Shown: positions 1 through 5,868, counted from the first letter of the stretch. The stretch: DNA of 6,551 nt from CAYOMP01 sp964405075 (GCA_964405075.1 CAYOMP010000157.1:1-6551); one strand, 5' to 3'. The notes: a model not told the origin generated them from the sequence alone. Made by a program: numbers and translations.

Positions 1-573
1 TTTTACAGAGATGAGATGATTAGAAAGAAGCACAAACCTAGTGCTACATATTACAAATTGGCTGAACTTGAAAGAGAAGGTAAGCTCAAGTGTGTAATTA
101 CAAAGAATATTTATGATTTACCAGAGCGAGCTGGTTGCAAAAATGTAATAAATTTACATGGTAGTATTTCGAATAATGTATGTCCAAAGTGTATGAAAAA
201 ATTTTCGGAAGAAATATTGATTGCCAGTAAGAAGTATCCGGTATGTCCGCAGTGTCAGACACCAATCAAATTAGGGGTTAGTTTGGTGGGAGATATGTTG
301 GATAATGTGAAAATAACAAGAGCTATGGAAGCAATATCGATGGCTGATGTATTATTGGTGCTGGATGCTGGTTTATCTGATGAAGAATTTGGAAAATATG
401 TATCTTGTTACAAGGGGGACAAGATGATTGTTATAAAAGATGAGAAAAACTATAATGATATTAGGGCGGATTACTTTATTAAAGATAAGTCTAGTAATGT
501 AATGGCAAAACTAAGTCGAAAATCTTGCAATATAGTTATGTTTGATAAACGAGAAGCAGTAGTTAATAATTAG
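1..573 (+). CDS. Sir2 family (sirtuin-like) protein, 5' end outside the window
   Basis: The frame is open from base 1 (FYRDEM...), so the gene begins upstream; the ATG at 16 is internal. About 190 residues are visible, against roughly 230-250 for a full bacterial sirtuin. Sirtuins remove acyl groups from protein lysines using NAD+ in the cytoplasm. Seen here: ITKNIYDLPERAG, matching the family's TQNID-L--RAG segment; LHGS with the catalytic-type histidine (codon 157-159); and two zinc-knuckle pairs, CPKC (codons from 181) and CPQC (codons from 244), 16 residues apart. The match is imperfect: the Asp of NID is Tyr, the usual P-VV-FGE loop reads IKLGVSLVGDML, and the usual GTS-V-P loop reads LDAGLSDEEF. 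Family membership is well supported, but deacylase activity is doubtful; it may be a non-catalytic or ADP-ribose-binding relative. It ends 31 bases before the ssrA promoter. Confidence 0.85.
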   Translation, partial: FYRDEMIRKKHKPSATYYKLAELEREGKLKCVITKNIYDLPERAGCKNVINLHGSISNNVCPKCMKKFSEEILIASKKYPVCPQCQTPIKLGVSLVGDMLDNVKITRAMEAISMADVLLVLDAGLSDEEFGKYVSCYKGDKMIVIKDEKNYNDIRADYFIKDKSSNVMAKLSRKSCNIVMFDKREAVVNN

Positions 574-604
574 AAAAATGATTTAAAATTTTATATGAAA
601 GTAT

Positions 605-633
605 TTGACACAAAAATGCGGGTATACTATAAT
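605..633 (+). promoter_or_regulatory. Consensus sigma-A promoter of ssrA
   Basis: TTGACA at 605-610 and TATAAT at 628-633 are separated by exactly 17 bases, a perfect match to the housekeeping consensus. Transcription would start near 639-641, about 12 bases before the mature tmRNA 5' end at 653, leaving a short leader to be trimmed, as RNase P does for tmRNA precursors. Such a strong promoter fits an abundant constitutive RNA. Confidence 0.9.
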
Positions 634-652
634 TAGTAGGTATCCGCATTTT
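613..652. terminator. Long palindrome, likely terminator of the sirtuin-like gene
   Basis: Arms AAAATGCGG (613-621) and CCGCATTTT (644-652) are perfect complements. Pairing continues inward through 622-625 with 640-643 (including G-U pairs) and, after a two-base bulge at 638-639, through 626-629 with 634-637, leaving a UAAU loop. The outer arm ends in four T, so the hairpin could stop transcripts from the gene ending at 573. The mirrored A/T flanks could also stop antisense transcripts. The U-run is short, so it may be a weak terminator. The ssrA -10 box lies at its apex. Confidence 0.5.
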
Positions 653-988
653 GGGGTAGTACCGGTTTCGACAGGGGCTTTGCAGCTGTAGAAGCTATCC
701 GTATGCAATGCGTTAAATGGCAAATTAAATATAAACGCTGAAGAAAATTTAGCATACGCTGCCTAATGGCAGCTGTCAGCCTTAGTGCACCTACACATTA
801 AGAATCTGGCATCGACTATGTAGGAAACGATATATACAAAGCTTTGAGTATATAGGCGTAATATGAAGCTACTGAAGTTGAGAGGCTGTTAGTTTCCAAT
901 CAACGGAGGGAATGTTTAATAACTGACTATGATAGTAGAAGGACAGGGAATAGGTTTTTGGACATGGGTTCGACTCCCATCTACTCCA
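653..988 (+). ncRNA. ssrA: Transfer-messenger RNA (tmRNA)
   Basis: tmRNA with SmpB rescues stalled ribosomes, adds a degradation tag to the unfinished protein and releases the broken mRNA. The 5' end has the hallmark GGGGTAGTACCGGTTTCGAC. The 3' end has a T-arm (stem ATGGG/CCCAT, 964-968 with 976-980, loop TTCGACT) followed directly by acceptor strand CTACTCC (981-987), which pairs with GGGGTAG (653-659), including one G-U pair. A988 is the discriminator. The following bases are CTC, so the terminal CCA is not encoded and must be added. The tag frame ends in a TAA at 764-766. Length, about 336 bases, is typical for a one-piece tmRNA. Pseudoknot positions were not modelled. Confidence 0.96.
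737..766 (+). other. tmRNA proteolysis tag reading frame (AEENLAYAA)
   Basis: Reading back from TAA (764-766), the codons are GCT GAA GAA AAT TTA GCA TAC GCT GCC, giving AEENLAYAA after the alanine carried by tmRNA itself. Aligning the preceding AAATATAA with the remembered Bacillus subtilis tmRNA puts the resume codon at GCT 737. The AAC at 734 is an alternative, giving NAEENLAYAA. The terminal AYAA is close to the ALAA/AYAA ends recognised by ClpXP-type proteases. Confidence 0.8.
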
Positions 989-997
989 CTCAATAAC

Positions 998-1028
998 AAA
1001 TCCGAACGCATTAATGTGTTCGGATTTT
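998..1028 (+). terminator. Intrinsic terminator of ssrA (first of two)
   Basis: A 13-base-pair stem, 998-1010 with 1015-1027 (AAATCCGAACGCA against TGTGTTCGGATTT, one G-U), closes a TTAA tetraloop ten bases after the tmRNA 3' end. The T run is short (about four T and then GTACGTTTT), so the stem is strong but the release tract is modest. Confidence 0.8.
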
Positions 1029-1046
1029 GTACGTTTTGCTATATTT

Positions 1047-1078
1047 AAAGGAATGTTATAGTAGGATATTCCTTTTTT
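1047..1078 (+). terminator. Second, tandem terminator-like hairpin after ssrA
   Basis: AAAGGAAT (1047-1054) pairs with ATTCCTTT (1068-1075), and the T run reaches 1078. It lies about 20 bases after the first hairpin and probably catches read-through from the strong ssrA promoter. The stem is A/T-rich with only two G-C pairs. Confidence 0.6.
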
Positions 1079-1106
1079 GATACAAAATATTATAGTAAAA
1101 AAAGAG

Positions 1107-1166
1107 CATATACTTACTTGGTGAAAATATGGTATTATCAATTTATAAGTATTTGGTGAGTATATG
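1107..1166. repeat. Inverted repeat upstream of the 1267 gene
   Basis: CATATACTTAC (1107-1117) pairs along all 11 positions with GTGAGTATATG (1156-1166), one pair being G-U, around a 38-base spacer. The arms also carry similar direct motifs at their inner edges, CTTGGTGA (1117-1124) and TTTGGTGA (1152-1159). No T run follows, so a terminator is unlikely. It could be an operator or a leader structure. No convincing promoter was found between it and the gene at 1267. Confidence 0.45.
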
Positions 1167-1266
1167 TGAATTCAGATAAAAAAATTATATATTTACGTTT
1201 GCCTTTATTCGATATGAAAGATTTATGCAAGGGCTTTAAAAGCAAGAATAGAAGGGAGTTAGTGAA

Positions 1267-1806
1267 TTGGCTAATAATCAGGAATATGAAATAGATGGGT
1301 ATATTTTTACAAATGCAAAAGATGCAAAGATTGCTGCTAATGAATTAAAAGGCGTGGAATATTTGCGAAAACAGACAAAATTAAGCAATCCTAATAAAGT
1401 TTTGACTGTTTATAACAAACTGGTTACAGAAGGAATATTTCATACACCTGTTGGACTTGCTTATATAAGAGAGTTGCAGAAGTATTTGTTAGATTCAGAT
1501 GCTATTGATAATAATAGTGTAAAACCAATTGTTGTAGAACCTTTAGGAGCAGAAGTATCAAAGAAACGCCTTATGGATAAAATAACTACAATGTTTAGTG
1601 ATAGCAAATATGCTTATAGGGAAAAGTTAAAAATATCGTATGGAGTAAATATTATTTTGATTTTGGCGATTATAGCAATGTTTATAATTACTAATTCAAG
1701 TGATAATATTAATATTTTAAATTATGAAGAAAAACTGATAGATAAGTATGCTGCATGGGAGGATGATTTGACTGAAAGAGAGGCCGCTCTTAGAGATGCT
1801 AAATAG
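1267..1806 (+). CDS. Uncharacterised protein with one C-proximal membrane helix
   Basis: I do not recognise a named family. The protein has 179 residues. It starts at TTG: AAGGGAG (1252-1258) lies eight bases upstream, and the frame meets a stop at 1249 with no ATG or GTG in between. Residues 1-120 are hydrophilic and mixed-charge, opening with YEIDGYIF and the helix-prone NAKDAKIAANELKGVEYL, then a segment with FHTPVGLAYIRELQKYLL. A hydrophobic helix spans about 125-142 (YGVNIILILAIIAMFIIT), followed by a charged 37-residue tail likely to form a helix or coiled coil. There is no signal peptide, so the long N-terminal part is probably cytoplasmic with the tail outside; that topology is inferred. 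It precedes the two-component pair on the same strand by 80 bases, and a functional link is not shown. Confidence 0.85.
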   Translation: MANNQEYEIDGYIFTNAKDAKIAANELKGVEYLRKQTKLSNPNKVLTVYNKLVTEGIFHTPVGLAYIRELQKYLLDSDAIDNNSVKPIVVEPLGAEVSKKRLMDKITTMFSDSKYAYREKLKISYGVNIILILAIIAMFIITNSSDNINILNYEEKLIDKYAAWEDDLTEREAALRDAK

Positions 1807-1833
1807 GTAATTCACAATTTTTACATATATAAT

Positions 1834-1842
1834 TGGTATATT
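1834..1842 (+). promoter_or_regulatory. Possible extended -10 promoter for the two-component operon
   Basis: TGGTATATT matches an extended -10 (TGn followed by TATATT), with a start expected near 1849 and the response regulator ATG at 1887. No -35 box sits at the usual distance: TTCACA (1811-1816) is 20 bases away and TTTACA (1820-1825) only 11. The case is moderate, and transcription from upstream of 1267 remains possible. Confidence 0.35.
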
Positions 1843-1886
1843 AATGTAAGAAATATACAAAATGTTTTTTGAAAGGAAAGAGTGGC

Positions 1887-2570
1887 ATGAATAACGGAAA
1901 GGTTAAGATTCTTGTAGTTGATGATGAGAGCAGAATGAGAAAATTAGTTAAAGACTTTCTTGTAAAACAGGATTTTGAAGTTATTGAGGCAGGAGATGGA
2001 GTAGAAGCATTAGAAAAATTTTATGATATTAAAGATATTGCATTAATTATATTAGATATTATGATGCCTAAAATGGACGGATGGCAGGTATGTAGGGAAA
2101 TTAGAACAACATCAAAGATTCCTATAATTATGTTGACGGCAAAAGGTGATGAACGTGATGAGTTGCAAGGATTTGAGCTGGGTGTGGATGAGTATATATC
2201 AAAACCATTTAGTCCAAAGATTTTAGTGGCACGAGTTGAAGCTTTACTACGCAGGGCAAATGTAATTAATACAGATGAAATCATTGAAGTAGGCGGAATT
2301 GAAATAAATAAAGCAGCACATATGGTTCATATTGACGAGAAAGTAGTTGAGCTTAGTTACAAAGAATTCGAACTACTGACATATTTTATTGAAAATCAGG
2401 GAATTGCATTGTCACGTGAAAAAATATTAAATAATGTATGGAATTATGATTATTTTGGTGATGCACGTACAATTGATACTCATGTTAAAAAATTGAGAAG
2501 TAAAATGGGTGAAAAAGGTAATTTCATAAAAACGATTTGGGGAATGGGCTACAAATTTGAGGTAGAATAA
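1887..2570 (+). CDS. OmpR/PhoB family response regulator
   Basis: A 227-residue cytoplasmic transcription factor controlled by phosphorylation from its partner kinase. The receiver domain (about 6-122) has the acidic pair D12/D13, phospho-acceptor D57 in LIILDIMMPKMDGW, switch residues T84 (MLTAK) and Y103, and K106 in YISKPF. A winged-helix DNA-binding domain follows (about 131-226), with ELSYKEFELLTYF, SREKILNNVWNY, RTIDTHVKKLRSKMG and the terminal TIWGMGYKFE typical of the family. Length is normal. ATG 1887 is chosen because AAAGGA (1872-1877) lies at proper spacing before it; an in-frame TTG at 1869 would put that site inside the gene. The stop overlaps the next ATG by one base, so the kinase is cotranscribed and probably translationally coupled. 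It resembles VanR/PhoP-type regulators, but the signal and targets cannot be read. Confidence 0.96.
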   Translation: MNNGKVKILVVDDESRMRKLVKDFLVKQDFEVIEAGDGVEALEKFYDIKDIALIILDIMMPKMDGWQVCREIRTTSKIPIIMLTAKGDERDELQGFELGVDEYISKPFSPKILVARVEALLRRANVINTDEIIEVGGIEINKAAHMVHIDEKVVELSYKEFELLTYFIENQGIALSREKILNNVWNYDYFGDARTIDTHVKKLRSKMGEKGNFIKTIWGMGYKFEVE

Positions 2571-4057
2571 TGAGAACATCAATAAAGAAACAAATAACAG
2601 TCGCCTTTTTGGCAATAATGATGAATACGCTGTTTGTTTGCTGGTTCGTTAATAATATGTTTTTGGAGAAATACTATGTAAGCAATAAAGAGAATGTATT
2701 ACTTAATGTGTATTCGTTGATTAATGAAGCTGCAAATAAAGGTGAGTTTAATTCAAAAGAATTTGCGGTGGATTTTCAAAGAATTTGCTCAACAGGGAAT
2801 ATTGCTATGCTGATAATTGATGCCAGTGGTTCAGTAAAGGCATCCTCGGTAAATGATATTTCTGTATTAAGTAAGCAATTATATGGTAATATCTATGAAA
2901 AAAATGAAAGTAATATCAGCCTGTTACAACAGACAGATATGTATGTTATACAGAAAACACATGATAGCTTATTAAAGGCTGATTATATTGACATGTGGGG
3001 AAGTTTAGAAAATGGCAATTTGTTTATTATGAGAACAGCTCTTGAAAGTATAAGGGAAAGTGTTGACTTATCCAATCGCTTTCTGGGATATGTTGCTTTT
3101 TGCGCTGTTATAATAAGTGGTTTTATGATATGTTTCATTTCGGAGCAGATTTCAAAACCAATATTAAGACTTGCTAATATATCAAAGAGAATGTCTAATT
3201 TAGATTTTGATGCCAAGTACGAAGTCAATGGAAATAATGAGATTGCTGTTTTAGGCGAAGCGATGAATCAACTATCTGAAACCTTGGAGAAAACAATATC
3301 AGAATTAAAAACAGCGAATAATGAATTAAAAAAGGACATAGAGAAAAAGGAACAGATAGATGAAATGAGAAAGGATTTTCTATCAAATGTTTCTCATGAA
3401 CTTAAAACACCAATTGCACTAGTGCAAGGATATTCAGAAGGGTTAAAAGAATGTATTAATGATGATCCGGAGAGCAGAGAATTTTACTGTGATGTAATTA
3501 TAGACGAAGCAAATAAGATGAATAGAATGGTTCAAAAACTATTAACCTTAAATCAATTGGAATTTGGGAATGATGTTGTATCTATGGAACGTTTTGACAT
3601 AGTATCAATGATTAGGAATATTTTGCAATCTTCAGATATATTAATAAAGCAAAAAGAAGCAACTGTGAAGTTTGTGTATACGGATCCTATTTACGTCTGG
3701 GCAGACGAATTTAAGATAGAAGAAGTGTTTACAAACTATTTAACGAATGCTCTAAACCATTTAGATTATGAAAAAATAATTGATATAAAAGTTCAATCAG
3801 TTGAAGATGGTATTGTCAGAATATCTGTATTCAACACAGGAAATACTATTCCAGAGGCCGATATTGATAATATTTGGGATAAATTTTATAAAGTAGACAA
3901 AGCACGAACAAGGGAATATGGCGGTAGTGGTGTAGGTTTATCCATTGTAAAAGCTATAATGAATTCATTAAATCAAAGATGTGGAGTTAATAATTATTCT
4001 AATGGTGTAGAGTTTTGGTTTGAATTAGAAGCAAATCAAATAGAAAAATCTGAATAA
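2570..4057 (+). CDS. Membrane sensor histidine kinase, partner of the regulator at 1887
   Basis: A 495-residue kinase that autophosphorylates on histidine and passes phosphate to the adjacent regulator. Domain order: short cytoplasmic start, TM1 (about 8-28), extracellular sensor region of about 140 residues, TM2 (171-190, FLGYVAFCAVIISGFMICFI), HAMP linker (about 192-245), coiled coil (about 245-268), HisKA with H276 in FLSNVSHELKTPIA, and a HATPase_c domain. In the ATPase, the N box is NYLTNALNH (N389, N393), the G1 region reads FNTG (422-424) where the textbook motif is DxGxG, the F box is WDKFYKVDKAR, and the G2 box is GGSGVGLS (451-458). The catalytic set looks functional; the G1 Asn is common in VanS-like Firmicutes kinases as I recall them. 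GAGG (2559-2562) lies seven bases before the ATG. The sensor region has no recognised ligand fold. Confidence 0.96.
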   Translation: MRTSIKKQITVAFLAIMMNTLFVCWFVNNMFLEKYYVSNKENVLLNVYSLINEAANKGEFNSKEFAVDFQRICSTGNIAMLIIDASGSVKASSVNDISVLSKQLYGNIYEKNESNISLLQQTDMYVIQKTHDSLLKADYIDMWGSLENGNLFIMRTALESIRESVDLSNRFLGYVAFCAVIISGFMICFISEQISKPILRLANISKRMSNLDFDAKYEVNGNNEIAVLGEAMNQLSETLEKTISELKTANNELKKDIEKKEQIDEMRKDFLSNVSHELKTPIALVQGYSEGLKECINDDPESREFYCDVIIDEANKMNRMVQKLLTLNQLEFGNDVVSMERFDIVSMIRNILQSSDILIKQKEATVKFVYTDPIYVWADEFKIEEVFTNYLTNALNHLDYEKIIDIKVQSVEDGIVRISVFNTGNTIPEADIDNIWDKFYKVDKARTREYGGSGVGLSIVKAIMNSLNQRCGVNNYSNGVEFWFELEANQIEKSE

Positions 4058-4086
4058 TAAGAAATGCAGTGTTTATAAATATTTTA

Positions 4087-4115
4087 TTGCTACAATTTTC
4101 TAAAAATGTTAGAAT
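4087..4115 (+). promoter_or_regulatory. Candidate promoter for the lipoprotein gene
   Basis: TTGCTA (4087-4092) and TAGAAT (4110-4115) are 17 bases apart, each one or two bases off consensus. The predicted start near 4122 would give a leader of about 110 bases before the ATG at 4231. No terminator was seen between the kinase stop and this site, so read-through from the operon is also possible. Confidence 0.45.
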
Positions 4116-4230
4116 GACTATAGTATATATGAGGATGGTTTTTAGAAATTAGAACTTGATTCATTATTTTACATTTGAATATTGGAGATTAAAAGCATAG
4201 TAATATAAATTGAGAAAAGGGAGTCATAAA

Positions 4231-4926
4231 ATGAAAAAAGCGATAATAAGTTTGACTGCATTAGCATTATTTTTTACTACAGGATGTGCAGAAGTTGCTG
4301 AATTGACAGAGGTTGAGAGTGCAGTTATTGCACAGTATGCGGCTACAACAACTCTTAAGTATGATAAGAACTATAATAAAAATATAGTAAAAGTTTCATT
4401 AGAAGAGGAGACGGAAGAAATATTAGATGACGAAGCTATAATTGACGATGAAGAGCCATCACAAGAAGTTTCGGGTGAAACTTCAGGAAGTGAAGGAAAT
4501 GTAGAAGAGAAAAAAGTTGATTTAGCCAACATCTTAAATTTAACAAATGCAACCATTGAGTATGAAGGGGCAGAATTGATGAATCAGTATCAAGGAGAAG
4601 AAGGAAATTATGTAGAAAAAGCCTCGGGTGAAACTCAATTATTAGTTTTGAGATTTCTTTTGACTAATACTTCTTTGGAACCTAATTTTTTGGAAATATT
4701 GTCAGCTAGTCCTAAATTCAGTATAAGTTTGAATGGGAAAAATATAAAAGCATTAGAAACTTTAGTTACTAATGATATGACAACTTTGTGTGATGAATTA
4801 GCTCCTGAAGAGAGCAAGGAACAATTATTGATATTTGAAATTGAGGATGCGGATGCGGCAAATCTTAATGGTATTACTTTGAATATCACGAGTGGTTTTA
4901 ATGCATCTACAATTGAATTAGAATAG
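4231..4926 (+). CDS. Putative lipoprotein with acidic linker and C-terminal beta-rich domain
   Basis: A 231-residue protein. The signal peptide MKKAIISLTALALFFTTGC ends in a lipobox-like FTTGC; C19 would be lipidated and anchor the protein to the outer face of the membrane. A helix-prone stretch (about 24-48, including AVIAQYAATTTLKYDKNY) is followed by a very acidic, low-complexity linker (about 58-93, rich in E, D and S). A C-terminal domain follows (about 100-231) with alternating hydrophobic residues (QLLVLRFLLTNTS, FSISLNGKNI, QLLIFEIEDA), suggesting an Ig-like beta sandwich similar to DUF4352/DUF5067-type domains; this is inference from pattern. ATG 4231 is preferred because AAGGGAG (4217-4223) is seven bases upstream; an in-frame TTG at 4210 would bury it. 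It lies 173 bases after the kinase and could be a target or accessory of that system, but only proximity supports this. Confidence 0.88.
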   Translation: MKKAIISLTALALFFTTGCAEVAELTEVESAVIAQYAATTTLKYDKNYNKNIVKVSLEEETEEILDDEAIIDDEEPSQEVSGETSGSEGNVEEKKVDLANILNLTNATIEYEGAELMNQYQGEEGNYVEKASGETQLLVLRFLLTNTSLEPNFLEILSASPKFSISLNGKNIKALETLVTNDMTTLCDELAPEESKEQLLIFEIEDADAANLNGITLNITSGFNASTIELE

Positions 4927-5023
4927 ATTTTCATAAGATGCATCTGTAATATGATGTTTAATTTCAAATAGATAATTATAATTGGATTTGATAAAGATAA
5001 AAGAAAATAGTTGACGTAAAAAG

Positions 5024-5075
5024 AAGCATTAAAATAGAGATGATTTTAATCATTTTACTATTTGGTGCTTTTTTT
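5024..5075 (+). terminator. Intrinsic terminator downstream of the lipoprotein gene
   Basis: AAGCA (5024-5028) pairs with TGCTT (5066-5070), then two U-G pairs, then AAA(A)TAG with CTATTT across one bulged A. An inner ATGATT-TT-AATCAT hairpin (centred near 5046) caps it. Seven T (5069-5075) follow the last G-C pair. The layout is that of a rho-independent terminator about 100 bases after the stop at 4926. Confidence 0.7.
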
Positions 5076-5257
5076 CTGCTCTAAGTCAAGTATTTGGGGC
5101 TTCTTTGAATTGTGCCATATTACTAGATTTTGAGCTGTTTTTAATCATTTTGCTATTTGGTGCTTTTTTGTGAAGAAGTGTATTATAAGGCTCCAAATTA
5201 TTGGGAGATTCTTTGAATCAAGCCCTATTATTAGCTTTTAAGCTGTTCTAAATCATT
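5044..5257. repeat. Two imperfect tandem copies of a 94-108 base unit, plus a partial third
   Basis: Unit 1 (5044-5137) and unit 2 (5138-5245) share TTTTAATCATTTTRCTATTTGG and GTGCTTTTTT near their start, TTCTTTGAAT (5101 and 5209), GCC-TATTA, and AGCTGTT (5133 and 5241). AATCATT recurs at 5048, 5143 and 5251, so a third copy begins and then stops. The spacing is 95 bases early and 108 later because unit 2 carries about 13 extra bases. Unit 1 starts within the 3' half of the lipoprotein terminator; unit 2 repeats that half without its pairing arm. Unit 2 also holds a small hairpin CTCCAA/TTGGGAG (5191-5207, one bulge). No open frame runs through it. Confidence 0.7.
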
Positions 5258-5304
5258 AAATATCTTGAGAAAGAAATGTAAACTAACGGAAACAAGTGTT
5301 AGGA

Positions 5305-5415
5305 ATTTTTATGATATAAAAAAATTCTGTACAAGATAAATAGTTTACAAAGAAGTTCGCCATAAAGAAATCATGGGAAACGCTTGAAAGCAAATTATTT
5401 TTATATCATGGAAAT
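5305..5415. repeat. Long inverted repeat within copy 1 (stem I)
   Basis: Bases 5305-5322 pair continuously with 5398-5415: 18 pairs, of which two are G-U, with a perfect 12-base core. After a bulge at 5397, four more pairs form (5323-5326 with 5393-5396). The enclosed 66-75 bases contain GAAGTTCGCC and GGGAAACGCTTG, more G/C-rich than their surroundings. Its size and terminal arms also fit a small MITE-like element, though no target duplication was found. Confidence 0.6.
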
Positions 5416-5497
5416 ACATTGATGAATTAACGTAAGAAAGTTTTGGGATTTTCTATGATATAAAAAGTATTTTGTGCAATATGAGTAGCTCGCTGAG

Positions 5498-5551
5498 AAG
5501 AGTTTGGCCAAAAAGGCAATGTTCGCCCGAAGTGTTTGCAAGCAAACTCTT
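5498..5551. repeat. Branched hairpin in copy 2
   Basis: AAGAGTTTG (5498-5506) pairs perfectly with CAAACTCTT (5543-5551). Inside lie GCC-AAAAA-GGC (5507-5517) and TTC-GCCC-GAA (5522-5531), so the RNA could form a multibranch fold. A competing GTTTGC-AA-GCAAAC palindrome (5534-5547) uses the same 3' arm. A short T-rich tail (CTTTATT) follows, so a weak terminator is possible. This is the most G/C-rich stretch of the intergenic region. Confidence 0.5.
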
Positions 5552-5571
5552 TATTCAAATGAAAAAACTAA

Positions 5572-5839
5572 TTATATTCTATATTGTTATTACTAATTCA
5601 TATATGTGGTTATAGGAATGCCATACTTTTATAGGTCTTAAAAAATAGCATCACGATAACTTTAATAATTCAAAGAGCGAATTTCTTATAGTATAAACGT
5701 AGTATTTTGAAAATTAAGATTTTCTTAAGGTAATGCATATTTTTTGGAAAATGTGTTTATACGTATGATGTGCAAATTGTCTTGTAATAGTAAAGAAGTT
5801 CTAAGATAGTGGATGCATTTAAGTTTATAAAAGTTTTAG
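5572..5839. other. Non-coding stretch with a weak inverted repeat only
   Basis: No credible gene was found. The only structure noted is GTATAAAC (5691-5698) against GTTTATAC (5755-5762), with a small TTAAG/CTTAA hairpin (about 5715-5727) between them. It may belong to the upstream control region of the secreted-protein gene. The composition is very A/T-rich, so short chance palindromes are expected. Confidence 0.4.
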
Positions 5840-5868
5840 TTGAACCATTATAAATATTAAGTTATTAT
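5840..5868 (+). promoter_or_regulatory. Candidate promoter of the secreted Ig-like protein gene
   Basis: TTGAAC (5840-5845) and TATTAT (5863-5868) are 17 bases apart, each close to consensus. Transcription would start near 5875, giving a leader of about 40 bases before the ATG at 5917. The repeat elements at 5281-5571 would then lie upstream of the transcript, not in its leader. Confidence 0.55.

Larger units (their letters stand above)
5281..5571. repeat. Two diverged tandem copies of a ~144-base structured element
   Basis: Copy 1 (about 5281-5424) and copy 2 (about 5425-5571) align at an offset of 144 bases: AACTAACG/AATTAACG, AAGTGTTAGG/AAGTTTTGGG, then TTTT-TATGATATAAAAA or TTTTC-TATGATATAAAAA, TGTACAA/TGTGCAA, GAAG, and GCAA with GAAA tails. 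The identical core ATGATATAAAAA sits at 5311-5322 and 5455-5466. Copy 1 contains its reverse complement TTTTTATATCAT at 5398-5409; copy 2 does not. No open frame crosses the copies. It may be a structured RNA, a cis element or a decayed small transposon-like repeat. Confidence 0.65.

Noticed and set aside
869..1141. 90-residue reverse-strand open frame
   Set aside because: It is antisense to the tmRNA 3' end and its terminators. The WSRWESNPCPK string is the complement of the tmRNA T-arm and is a frequent false gene call.
1869..1886. TTG start extending the response regulator by six residues
   Set aside because: The AAAGGA ribosome site lies inside this extension and fits ATG 1887.
2021..2284. 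Reverse-strand open frames inside the regulator, kinase, lipoprotein and secreted-protein genes
   Set aside because: They lie opposite well-supported coding sequence, have no ribosome sites noticed, and give low-complexity products.
4210..4230. TTG start extending the lipoprotein by seven residues
   Set aside because: The AAGGGAG site lies inside it, and ATG 4231 gives a clean lipoprotein signal peptide.
5011..5040. TTGACG as a -35 box of a promoter before the repeats
   Set aside because: No acceptable -10 appears at 16-18 bases, and the stretch forms the 5' arm of the terminator.
5340..5400. Known riboswitch (for example a cyclic-di-GMP type, prompted by GGGAAACGCTTGAAAGCAAA)
   Set aside because: The conserved core of that class could not be matched, and the element lies about 500 bases before the next start with a likely promoter in between.
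5044..5571. CRISPR array
   Set aside because: The repeats are long, diverged, tandem and only two or three copies, with no short identical repeats separated by unique spacers and no cas genes in view.
5559..5615. 18-residue hydrophobic open frame MKKLIIFYIVITNSYMWL
   Set aside because: It has no ribosome binding site upstream, and such frames are common by chance in AT-rich DNA. It looks toxin-like in character only.
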